In this document: positions 45,068 through 54,003 of the stretch, one piece after another | Position numbering within the stretch: position 1 is the first letter of the stretch | Layout: each line of letters opens with the position of its first letter | Source: Fragilaria crotonensis | Taxonomy: Eukaryota; Bacillariophyta; Fragilariophyceae; Fragilariales; Fragilariaceae | NCBI GenBank assembly: GCA_022925895.1 | Contig: JAKSYS010000027.1 | Span: forward strand, 1-64,000 | DNA: 64,000 nucleotides | Direction: 5' to 3' | Translations under genes and position numbers: made by a program | Notes under the pieces: generated by a model | Seen by the model: only the letters and a program-made list of their open reading frames with translations | Database searches by the model: none | What the model was told of the DNA's origin: nothing

Positions 45068-46004
45068 ATGTTATTTGCAACTATTCGTCCACTACAAAGG
45101 CGCGTTTGTCGTTCAGCATTCTCCACACTTTCTCAGCCGTCATCGTTGCCTTTAGTAGTTACTAGTTTCAATGAAGAAACGAAGGTTGCAACCTTGTCCA
45201 TGAATCGACCTCCTGTGAACTCACTCTCAATGGAATTGTAAGTCTTGAATTTGGTTATTTTACATGTGAATGGTTGAACTTGTCTCTGACATTGCTCATT
45301 TCTCAATAAGATGCCAAGCCATCTCAAGTGGAATTCGAGAGATCGAATCCAACCGTCAGGTCCAGGCCTTAATTCTAACGTCATCCACCCCCGTGTTTTG
45401 CGCTGGTCTTGATTTGACGGAACTATACCAACCGCAGCGATTGGTGGAGTTTTGGACTGCCTTTCAACAGGTCTTTCTTGATTTGTATGGCAGTCGATTG
45501 GCCACAGTTGCTGCCGTTTCAGGCCCGGCTCCAGCAGCTGGATGTATGCTGGCGATGGCATGCGACTATCGTATGATGAAGAAAAGCAGCAGTGCAGTGA
45601 TTGGTCTCAATGAAGCACAGTTTGGTATTATAGCACCGCCATGGATGGCTGATTTAATGGTTTATACAGTTGGACATCGTCAAGCCGAAAAGGCGTTGAT
45701 GTTGGGGACTTTGTACTCAGCTTCGGATGCGCTCGACATTGGACTTGTGGATAAAGTCGTGGAAGACGATATTCTGGAAGCCTGCCAGAAGGAAGCAGTT
45801 CGATGGACGAAGATTCCTCCTCACTCACGCGTGGCCAGCAAACAGTTGCTCCGCCAGCCCCTGCTGGAGAAGCTGGTGGCGAAGAGGCAGGAAGACGTGG
45901 ATTTGTTCTGTAAGGTTTGTTTATCAGACAAGGTGCAAACAAATTTAGGGTTGTATCTCGAGTCACTCAAGAAGAAACAGCAGGCTAAAAGTGAGAAGCA
46001 ATAG
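45068..46004 (+). CDS. ECI1: Enoyl-CoA delta-isomerase, mitochondrial (ECI1-like)
   Basis: Moves cis/trans-3 double bonds to trans-2 during beta-oxidation of unsaturated fatty acids. Exon 1 (45068-45237) encodes an Arg/Ser-rich mitochondrial-type presequence (MLFATIRPLQRRVCRSAFSTL) and the first strand (MNRPPVNSLSMEL). A 73-bp intron (45238-45310, gtaagt..aataag) joins to exon 2. Crotonase-fold motifs are FCAGLDLTELY, VSGPAPAAGCMLAMACDYR, and IGLNEAQFGIIAPPWMADL. The Glu in that last motif is the catalytic base of ECI1-type isomerases, which separates it from hydratases. 287 residues, intact. Confidence 0.9.
45238..45310 (+). other. Intron of the enoyl-CoA isomerase gene
   Basis: Donor GAATT/gtaagt, acceptor tcaataag/ATGCC; splicing gives SMELCQAISSGIREIE. 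Confidence 0.88.
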
Positions 46005-46731
46005 GTAATAGGTTCGTTACCTCATTTAGAAGTGAACGAGGTTCTAATAAGCCGAGGTGGTTGCCGTATTCCGAAGTCCAGAGCACTGTACCACTGTAAA
46101 TTGTGTATTATGCAGTGCACAATACTCAGTACTGTGTATTAGTACAGCTACGAGTTATGAATTTTTTATTATTATTGCCCGCTACATATCGTACGCCCAC
46201 AGGGAAATGCACTTCTATCATACTGGAATTTGAAAATGCTGTCCCGATTAGACGAAAAAAGTGTATCTGAAGGAGTATTCGTGCAGGTAATATAAGATTC
46301 CCTCTTCGTCAAACTCCTACGAGCAGAAAGTTGCAGTCGTGGAGGGAACACGCAACACACAGGATTCAAGGGAGGTACGCAAGACATCGATGTCATCAGT
46401 GCGATCAAAGCAAAAATCACACATTTTGTAATCTTGGATGAGAGACATGCTTGTTAATCACCAAACCCCCAGGTATGAGCCTATATGTTATGTATGAACA
46501 ACACACCTGATGCACTTAAAGTTTCATGATAAAGAGAGAGACAGAGAAATCAGAATTATGTCACATAATACTCACCATCAAATCAAGAGATTCTCACGAA
46601 AATCTACTCCACTTTTCCCGCTGTGCCATAACACAGGCTTACACATCAAGTGAATGAGAAGCACTGAGACCACCCATATATTGAAGAACGACTGCGATAA
46701 CGAAATCAAAAGGCCGCGACCAGCAAAGGAA
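46005..46731. repeat. Intergenic with GTAC-type units
   Basis: About 46080-46150 holds agcactgtaccactgtaaat and aatactcagtactgtgtattagtacag. No gene was recognised in the rest. Confidence 0.45.
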
Positions 46732-47559
46732 ATGGACACCCATTTAATTCGGTTTTCCGAACTCATGCCAGCTTGGCTGTATGAATACTGTTCGACGGTC
46801 CCGAAGGTGATTAACAAACTATTGCTTCTCATGGGCTTCTGTAACATCTTTCTCCTTGTGGGTGTATTACAGGCCACGGCCTTGCCTAATTTGGGCGTCA
46901 GTCCCACCTTTTTGTCTTCGCTGCTGTGCACACAGAATGCCTTGACGTGGTTTGCACTCAACAATCATCGCCTTTCAAGTTACAATCGACTACCAACGAT
47001 TGTGGCAAACGACTTTGTCGTTGGGTGTTTGTTGGGAATCAGTGTTGGCGGTTCCATTGTGGCGTTCGTCTTGTCGCAATTCTTTGGTCAAATGTCCAGC
47101 TGTGTCAGTATCCAAATGACAAACTTTGAATACAAATGTCAACATCAAGTCGCCATGAAGGAAATTTGGTTCTGGTCGGGCCTTATCTTTTGGATCAATA
47201 CGGTCTTATCAGTTATGATTATATTCGCCAAGGACGAATTGAGCTACCTTGAACATGCGAATTACGAAACAATCGGATTGGCACTGGAAGAGTTGCAAAG
47301 CAACTTTGAACGAAATGCTGTCTACACACAATCACCCGGCGACGGAACTTTCTTTGGGAGTGCAAATTCGGCTGTTGTTGGCCAACAGCCAAATGAGTAT
47401 CCCACGACGCCGTCTCAAGAAGAAGCCATTCGAGGCATCAACACCAGCAACGCCAGAATTGGATTGGGAGGGTACGGTGTGGAGACAGGGTTCGACGACG
47501 CTCGTCAGCAGGCTCCGTCTGAGCACGACAGGGAGGTGTCGAGGCAATTATCTGTGTAG
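46732..47559 (+). CDS. Unknown four-helix membrane protein
   Basis: ATG at 46732 gives MDTHLIRFSELMPAWLYEY; a start 26 codons upstream (46654) is open but adds a polar stretch. Four membrane helices are visible: KLLLLMGFCNIFLLVGVL, SSLLCTQNALTWFAL, VVGCLLGISVGGSIVAFVL and WFWSGLIFWINTVLSVMIIF. Between helices 3 and 4 a short loop contains two Cys (SSCVSIQ and YKCQHQ). The C-terminal about 100 residues are soluble and Ser/Thr/Gln-rich. The layout is tetraspanin- or synaptogyrin-like in shape only; no motif of those families was identified. Confidence 0.6.
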   Translation: MDTHLIRFSELMPAWLYEYCSTVPKVINKLLLLMGFCNIFLLVGVLQATALPNLGVSPTFLSSLLCTQNALTWFALNNHRLSSYNRLPTIVANDFVVGCLLGISVGGSIVAFVLSQFFGQMSSCVSIQMTNFEYKCQHQVAMKEIWFWSGLIFWINTVLSVMIIFAKDELSYLEHANYETIGLALEELQSNFERNAVYTQSPGDGTFFGSANSAVVGQQPNEYPTTPSQEEAIRGINTSNARIGLGGYGVETGFDDARQQAPSEHDREVSRQLSV

Positions 47560-48160
47560 AAATATGCGGGTGTACTGCAATAGATGTAATGTTGGAGTTG
47601 GAGTGATTGATTCTGTGATTAAGTGATTGAAAACGAGCTGTGAATGCCATGTTGTTTTAGGTCCCATTTCCGAGGTAGCAAAACTTCCCGCCTCCCTAGT
47701 TCGTATTCCAACGAGCCAGCACTTAGTGCTATCGTCGACTTACTTCTCTACCATGACATAGTCTCTACTGTCCCCATCGACATGGAGCAAGGAATGTTGT
47801 TCGAAGGTCTATTCCGGTTCCCGCGTTCTCTGATGACATATATGTTCGTTTGTCAGTTTGTCATTCTGTCAGCGTGTCATCATCGAATCCCAAGAAATGG
47901 AATTCCGATATTCGGAGTCGTCCGAAGATCTGGGCACGTACTGTACATTCTTGTGTGTTTGTTGTTTGTTCGTGTCTCGTGTCGTGCCGTTGGGTTGGGC
48001 GAGTGGGTGCTGCAGTACAAGTACTGTACATGTACGTGCACTGTGAGTATAATATACTTTTTGCCTAGAAAGAAAAGAAAAAGGCAGTACAATCGCAACG
48101 TCAATATCACGGCTTCGTTGATCCTCCTTACCCGATACTGCCTGACAGAAACCATTCACC
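47560..48160. other. Intergenic with one GTAC block
   Basis: A dense run (gcagtacaagtactgtacatgtacgtgcac) lies near 48015-48045, about 120 bp before the next start codon. No gene was seen. Confidence 0.5.
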
Positions 48161-49750
48161 ATGGGCCTCAATCTGCGGGTGATGCTAGGCCTTGCGCTGT
48201 TTGTCGTCATTAAATTGACAAACGGTGCAGATGATGATGGAACAAGAACTGAAATCGAGTCAATCCTTGAATCAGTAACCACGATTGATGCTTCTGTTGC
48301 TTCTCCCGGCAGAGCTATTGAAAAGGCTGACTCCCTCGATTGGCCATGGGATAAGAAAAACAAGACTCATGAAGATACTTCGTGTTCGACTCACTTGAAT
48401 TGCGACGAATGCACCACCAGTTCGTCGTTTTGTCACTGGTGCGAGTTTGATCATGCATGTCATGCCAAAGGCAGTATTCATGGTTGCCTTGAGGGAGTTA
48501 CATGCCAGGCTCCAGCCAAGGAGAACTCAACATGTGCCTCTCGAACATCTTGTTCCGATTGCGCGCTCTCCTCCTCGCTCTGCCATTGGTGCGCCCACGA
48601 CAATATGTGTCACGCCGTAGGATCCATCTACGGATGCATGACGGGAGTCGACTGTTATTCAAACGATCGTTGTCAGAGATTCGTTCCAGAAGATATTACA
48701 GGATCTTTCATACAAGATGTTGGTATACTGCCTCTCGCAATTATCTTTTCATTGGGGCTATGCTGCTGCTGCTGCGCCAGTTTGTGTTTTTGCGGTGCCA
48801 GTGGAATCAAGGGTGCCTACGATGACATTGTTGTTGTTGCTGGAGGAGCAATCGATCAGGATCCGTATGGAGAGCGTATGACAGTCAGGTATGCACGTCC
48901 GCCCTCGGCTATTTTAACACCAACGATCCACGAACGCGATGATGAAGATGGAGATGATGATTTGAGTGGTCAGATTGTAAATATTGAATCCGGCGACTCT
49001 GCCCCTGACCAAGCCTTCCATGATATTGCAGAGGAAGCTGCTCTTCTGGAAAGTCACCTCGATCTTCAGACTGACGGCGGTTACAGTCTCATGTCGGAAG
49101 CGGTTTCTGCGCAACCCTCTGCCTATGCCACTGTCCAAGCGCGAGGAGGATCCAACTCCATGCAGCGAATCTTCAATATCTGTCGTCTTTGCTATTTCCT
49201 TACTCTTGTCGGCATTGGTGGATTCGTTGTTTGCTCTATTCGATACTTCCCAAAAGTTCCCACCTACAATGTTTGCAATGATAATTTGGCGTGGAAATCC
49301 ATTGTTGATAACATGACGTCACTGAAAGCTGAAGCTACGTTTGAAATTTTAATCAGTGTCCTGAATCCGAATCACTTTGGCGTGGCTGTTGACATGGGCA
49401 AAGGCACCTTCAACCACAGGGGTGTATTTGTCGGCACCTTCGACATTCCGCCCACAACCGTGCCTTCGATGAGCCTCATGGATATTCGAGTGGTTGCCCA
49501 TTTTACTCCGGAGAAATGGGAAGCACTGTCCCTGACGGCAGAATACTATAAAGGGACCTTGGCCTTTGACGTGGATGCCAAGGCGACCTTTCGATTTCCA
49601 TGGCTTTTCGATTACAGCATGACAAGTAGGTTCAACGATATTCATGTTTTGGTGAATGATCCGAAATTGAATGATAGGCACCTTTGTGCTTGTCCTAAGT
49701 GGTCCGATGCAAAGAATAAGACAGTCACAGACGAGGTAGCAATAATGTAA
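48161..49750 (+). CDS. Membrane protein with two PSI-type Cys repeats and an LEA14-like domain
   Basis: 529 residues, single exon. The signal peptide MGLNLRVMLGLALFVVIKL ends at about NGAD. Two tandem Cys-rich PSI (plexin-like) repeats follow: CSTHLNCDECTTS..CHWCEFDHACHAKGS and CASRTSCSDCALS..CHWCAHDNMCHAVGS. Next comes a membrane helix with a CCCCC cluster (LGLCCCCCASLCFCG), an acidic cytosol-like loop, a second helix (CYFLTLVGIGGFVVCSI), and a C-terminal beta domain (ATFEILISVLNPNHFGVAV..GTF) of the LEA14/WHy kind. PSI repeats usually sit outside cells, so a cell-surface or endomembrane role is likely. Ligand unknown. Confidence 0.7.
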   Translation: MGLNLRVMLGLALFVVIKLTNGADDDGTRTEIESILESVTTIDASVASPGRAIEKADSLDWPWDKKNKTHEDTSCSTHLNCDECTTSSSFCHWCEFDHACHAKGSIHGCLEGVTCQAPAKENSTCASRTSCSDCALSSSLCHWCAHDNMCHAVGSIYGCMTGVDCYSNDRCQRFVPEDITGSFIQDVGILPLAIIFSLGLCCCCCASLCFCGASGIKGAYDDIVVVAGGAIDQDPYGERMTVRYARPPSAILTPTIHERDDEDGDDDLSGQIVNIESGDSAPDQAFHDIAEEAALLESHLDLQTDGGYSLMSEAVSAQPSAYATVQARGGSNSMQRIFNICRLCYFLTLVGIGGFVVCSIRYFPKVPTYNVCNDNLAWKSIVDNMTSLKAEATFEILISVLNPNHFGVAVDMGKGTFNHRGVFVGTFDIPPTTVPSMSLMDIRVVAHFTPEKWEALSLTAEYYKGTLAFDVDAKATFRFPWLFDYSMTSRFNDIHVLVNDPKLNDRHLCACPKWSDAKNKTVTDEVAIM

Positions 49751-50182
49751 AGTTCTTCTTCCTAGAACGATGGATAGCAAATGCATTGGGATGCAATCGA
49801 GTATTATGTACTACTTCTATCACACTTGGAGGACTCCAGTACGTTGTGCTCCGACTGCGTCGCAACACTTATTTGTTTTGACAAGTGTGCAATATACGAT
49901 AGACTTGCTCTACCGTAGTGTGCGTCCTCTGGTTGGGCTATCATGTTCTACCGGCAGTAGCACTCCAGTACTCCATACTGTAGTACTACTAATCCGTACT
50001 GGAGTAGTAAAACTAACGTACTGTACTGTATTTTGATGCCCTTGAGTCCATTCAACACGACAAAAATACATCATGTATCATGTAACATGTAGCACGGCAC
50101 AATCCATCCTGTCATCGTCAAGTCCCACAGCCTCTCCCACCAACGTTACAGCCCAGCATCCAGAAAAAGGGCAGTGAATAGA
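49751..50182. repeat. Intergenic space dense in GTAC palindromes
   Basis: About 49800-50035 holds ggactccagtacg, gcactccagtactccatactgtagtactac (TACTGTAGTAC at 49976-49986), ccgtactggagtag and cgtactgtactg, almost contiguous. Nothing else was seen. Confidence 0.6.
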
Positions 50183-51904
50183 ATGACTCAATGGAGTGAG
50201 CAGCTGCGGTTAATGAAAGAGCAGAAGGGACGAGGGGAGCGTCCGACACCAGCATCCAACAAATTGTTCTTTGCCACCGTACGCGATCATCTCAATACTC
50301 ATGCCGACCGGCTGACCGGTGGCTCAGAAACGCACGCCCTGGAGAAGGAGTGGAATGCTGAAACTCAATGTGCTCTCCGCTGTGCCACCTTGGCGTGTTT
50401 GGTGGACGTATCATCTCGTCGAACCATGCAAGAGCTCGCCGTCGTGACGTTTTCTTGGCATTTAGCCCTACTTCGAATAATTTCCAGTCCACCATCGGGA
50501 GGCGACCAAAAATCACGATTGTTAGCTGCCAGACTTTTGACCAATCTTGTGACTGGTAACCCGACGACTGCATCGACAGTCATGACTACTATTCCACTTT
50601 CGCCTACTCCCGACCAAATTTCTGACAGCATCAGGATGGCTTATGAATGTGATGAGGAATCATCAGGATCGGAACGATCATCGATCAAATCCTTAAATTG
50701 GGTGGATGCAATGTTGGCATGTTCTCGATCAGAAAATCGAGATGCCTTGGCTGCGGTCGTGGCTGCCATACACAATTGTATAGCCGTGGTGGACGACGAT
50801 TTGACATTATCTGTGGCGAGCGACCCAATTCTCATAAGCGCCACGTTGCGTCACATTTTACCGGCCAGCGCCGTTATTCGAGATTCAAAGGCGTCTGCAG
50901 CAGATGAGGCTACTGAATGGATATCTCTGTTCTTGGAGCAATTGACTGGTTTGGGATTGTTGCCGACGCTTTACTTTGCCGTAGGGAGTTCCTCGATCGT
51001 TACCCCTGAACACTTGGTGCTGTTGCAATGCATCTCGGGGAGAGTTGACGAATGGCTTGAATCTGCAAATATGACTACTTCGCTACACCCTCTGGGGAAT
51101 ACAGATGATCGTCTCACTGAAACTCACCTGTTCCTCGCGCGCCTCGCTAGTCGAATGCGAAAATCTACCAATGATTGTGCCACTCCTGCCACAACAACAT
51201 CGCCGACGGCGGCTGCCGCATCGATCGAACCGTTGGACGCGGATTTTTCCATCTTGTCAAAATCGGCGTTGACTGTAGTTTTGGAAATCTTGGCCACTTC
51301 CTTGGGAAGTGACAGCAGTCGTGAAGTTATGGCGCTGGTCAGATCGAAACTCGGTACAGAGACGGACATTATACTCGAAGCTGCCCTTGATCTCGGGGTG
51401 ACCGTCGATGCCCTCCTACTGTCTAGTCGGGGTGTTAGGGCAAGAGAATTAAAGCTGCAGGACGAGGACCAGCGATGGATCACGACGTTGGTGCGAGTAC
51501 TGGGTAATGCGTGCTTCCGATGCCGCTCGAACCAAGATGCCCTACGGCACATTCATATTCCGACAGTGCTCATCGAAGATCATGCACTGCACCTTCAGCC
51601 ACAAGATGAGGAGTTGCATCGAACGGCCCTACATGTTTTGCTGTCGTGCACATCACTTGCGTATGGTTGTTTCACACTTCGCGAATGGTCCATTGTGGCG
51701 TTACGGAATGCGTTGGAGGGCAATCTAGAAAACCAAACACTTGTCGAGAAGTTGGAGGCCCAACAGCCTTTGCAAAGTCCTGAATTGAAAAAAATGGGAT
51801 TCCAAGTTGATTTGGATCGACAGGGAAAAGTCAAGCTTGTACCGACAGAGGCGGCTGCTGCTTCAGAGGCTTCCCATGCTGATCCGCATACAGACGACAA
51901 CTAA
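50183..51904 (+). CDS. ATXN10: Ataxin-10 family protein
   Basis: Start ATG at 50183 (MTQWSEQLRL); the GTG three codons before it is not a likely start. A long armadillo-like helical protein of 573 residues. The C-terminal ataxin-10 domain is clear: LVRVLGNACFRCRSNQDALR, then REWSIVALRNALEGNLENQ, which match the conserved GN-C-NQ and EWAI-RN-EGN-NQ pattern of the family. Ataxin-10 is a conserved scaffold implicated in cytokinesis and basal-body or cilium function in animals; its role in diatoms is unknown. Single intact exon, convergent with GALE 80 bp downstream. Confidence 0.82.
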   Translation: MTQWSEQLRLMKEQKGRGERPTPASNKLFFATVRDHLNTHADRLTGGSETHALEKEWNAETQCALRCATLACLVDVSSRRTMQELAVVTFSWHLALLRIISSPPSGGDQKSRLLAARLLTNLVTGNPTTASTVMTTIPLSPTPDQISDSIRMAYECDEESSGSERSSIKSLNWVDAMLACSRSENRDALAAVVAAIHNCIAVVDDDLTLSVASDPILISATLRHILPASAVIRDSKASAADEATEWISLFLEQLTGLGLLPTLYFAVGSSSIVTPEHLVLLQCISGRVDEWLESANMTTSLHPLGNTDDRLTETHLFLARLASRMRKSTNDCATPATTTSPTAAAASIEPLDADFSILSKSALTVVLEILATSLGSDSSREVMALVRSKLGTETDIILEAALDLGVTVDALLLSSRGVRARELKLQDEDQRWITTLVRVLGNACFRCRSNQDALRHIHIPTVLIEDHALHLQPQDEELHRTALHVLLSCTSLAYGCFTLREWSIVALRNALEGNLENQTLVEKLEAQQPLQSPELKKMGFQVDLDRQGKVKLVPTEAAAASEASHADPHTDDN

Positions 51905-51984
51905 AAGAGAGTAAAACAGTAAAATGCCATCCGATTTCTATTGTTTCGCCTGTAACCAAGATAAACCTCCAGTCACATCGTTCT

Positions 51985-53175
51985 TCACTTATCCGAAGTA
52001 GGGGCGGCACCAAATCCGTTTGGATTCTGCTGCTGCCAAGACCACAAATCGGCGCACATTTCGGCCAAACCTCGCTTCGCCTCCCAACCCATCTCCCGCT
52101 TGGCCTTCGAGGCATCGGCATAACATGTGGCAATATCTCCCGGTCGCCGGGCACCCAATTGGTACTTGATTTCATGTCCGCAAGCCTTGGTCATGGCGTT
52201 CACCATGTCCAAGACGGAGTAGCCATTTCCAGTTCCAAGATTGAAGACGAAGCAGCCCGACTCCTTGGCACGCATGTATTCAATGGCACTCAAGTGTCCA
52301 TCAGCCAAATCCATAACGTGCAAATAATCGCGAACGCCGGTACCATCTGGAGTGGGGTAATCACTTCCAAAGACGGTGAGATATTCTCGTCGACCTACCG
52401 CCACTTGCGCCACGAAAGGCATGAGATTATTGGGAATGCCATTCGGGTCTTCTCCAATCATACCGGAAGGGTGAGATCCGACTGGATTGAAATAGCGCAA
52501 AATTGTGATGCTCCAATCTGTTTTCTTCTCGTCAGTTTGTGCCAGAACTTCTGAATGGTAGAAATCCCTAAGCACTTCCTCAATCATATACTTTGTGCGA
52601 CCGTAGGCATTCGTGATGCCCACACCGATGGTTGTTTCTTCGGTGATTGGCATTTGATCAGCAGAACCGTAGACGGTGGCCGAGGAAGAAAAGACAAGCG
52701 AGTGGCACTTGAATTCATCCATAAGTTTCATCAAAACAAGGGTACCGAGAATATTGTTCTCGTAGTATCGGAGTGGAATTCGAGTGGATTCCCCGACAGC
52801 CTGGTGAAGGGTACAATTGTTAGTGCGAATGGATTCGAACGATTAAGCCTTGTGTCGCTGTGACGACCAAAATCAAACGTCATTTACCTTAAGACCAGCA
52901 AAATGAATGCAAGCTTCAAACTTGGGGGATGCTTCAAAGATTTTCCGTAGGTCCGGTTCATGGCAGATGTCAACTTCATGAAATAACAAACGATCCGTAT
53001 CTGATGGCAACTTGCAGATCTCTTTCACTCTTTCCAGGGAAATGGGATTGGAATTGATAAGATTGTCGACGACCACGACCGAGTAGTTTTGTTCCAAGAG
53101 ACACACAATCGTATGCGTCCCAATGTAGCCGCATCCCCCCGTGACGAGAATGTATTTCGTATCGCCGTTGCTCAT
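51985..53175 (-). CDS. GALE: UDP-glucose/galactose 4-epimerase
   Basis: Interconverts UDP-glucose and UDP-galactose for polysaccharide and galactolipid synthesis. Exon 1 (52888-53175) has the NAD-binding GGCGYIGTHT and DNLINSNP. An 87-bp intron (52801-52887, gtaaat..ttcaccag) follows GLK. Exon 2 (51985-52800) has FSSSATVYG and the YGRTK catalytic pair, ILRYFNPVGSHPSG, DYLHVMDLADGH and FNLGTGNGYSV. The start at 53175 (MSNGDTKYILVTGG) is chosen because it leads straight into the fold; MKRKKF at 53199 is also possible. Intact. Likely cytosolic, since no signal is seen. Confidence 0.93.
52801..52887 (-). other. Intron of GALE
   Basis: Donor CTTAAG/gtaaat, acceptor cttcaccag/GCTGTC; splicing restores HFAGLKAVGES, a conserved stretch of the epimerase. 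Confidence 0.9.
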
Positions 53176-54003
53176 GCTTTTGAATTTTTTTCGCTTCATT
53201 TTATGATATGCCGGCAGTGGCTGGTGGTAGGTGGTAGGCATATGACACAGATCACATGTAGAGAGATTATAATATATATTGGTATGTACGACGATCGATG
53301 TCAATCGTATGGGATAGCAATGCCGAAGTCCGAATCACAACAGTGCGCCAGTACTGTACTACTTAAGATTCCCCAATAGTTGCCCTACACCCTTCTACTC
53401 CAGTATATACTGTACTGCTACAGCATTAATCAAGTTTTCACTTGGTGGTGAAGGGAGCCCGTTTATGAATGAATGTCGTATGTGTCCCCTATTCGAGCCG
53501 GCCATCACCTGCAGTATTGTACGGGAGTACTGAGTTGTACTTACTACTGTTACTTTGTACGGTTTTTCTATCCTCAGAGGAGCAGTCTGAGATTCGTTGG
53601 TGAAGTTAATGTGGAACTTAAAATCGATTAGGGGACACAGCAAACGGCCTCCTTGCCTCCTTCTCACACTCAAGGCCACCGCACTGGCCAGACTGAAGGT
53701 GACTCAGAACGGAAACGGCTTTCGAACCCACAGCTAAACTGACAAAATGTTCACCTCGCAAAACGCCGGTGTCCGTGTGTGCGTGTATCCATGGCTGTTT
53801 CTTGACTCCTGACTCCTGACTCAAATTTAAACTACCGGTAGGTCCCGGCGTTGAATCGCCGTTATTGGTACCGTTCAGTGTCGTCTTACACGACTCTGCC
53901 TCTCAATACCATCGCCCATTCTCAGAACTCATTCAAACTGTTACATGCGAACAAGTGGTTGGTCAGCTAAGGACGCACATCCCCATTCTGCCATCTATTC
54001 CTC
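53176..54003. repeat. Divergent intergenic space with GTAC units and a heptamer repeat
   Basis: GTAC-type units lie at about 53340-53365 and 53395-53560 (gccagtactgtactactt, tccagtatatactgtactgc, gtacgggagtactgagttgtac). A 7-bp tandem repeat (gactcctgactcctgactc) is near 53804-53822, the complement of the heptamer seen near 23908. Confidence 0.55.
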
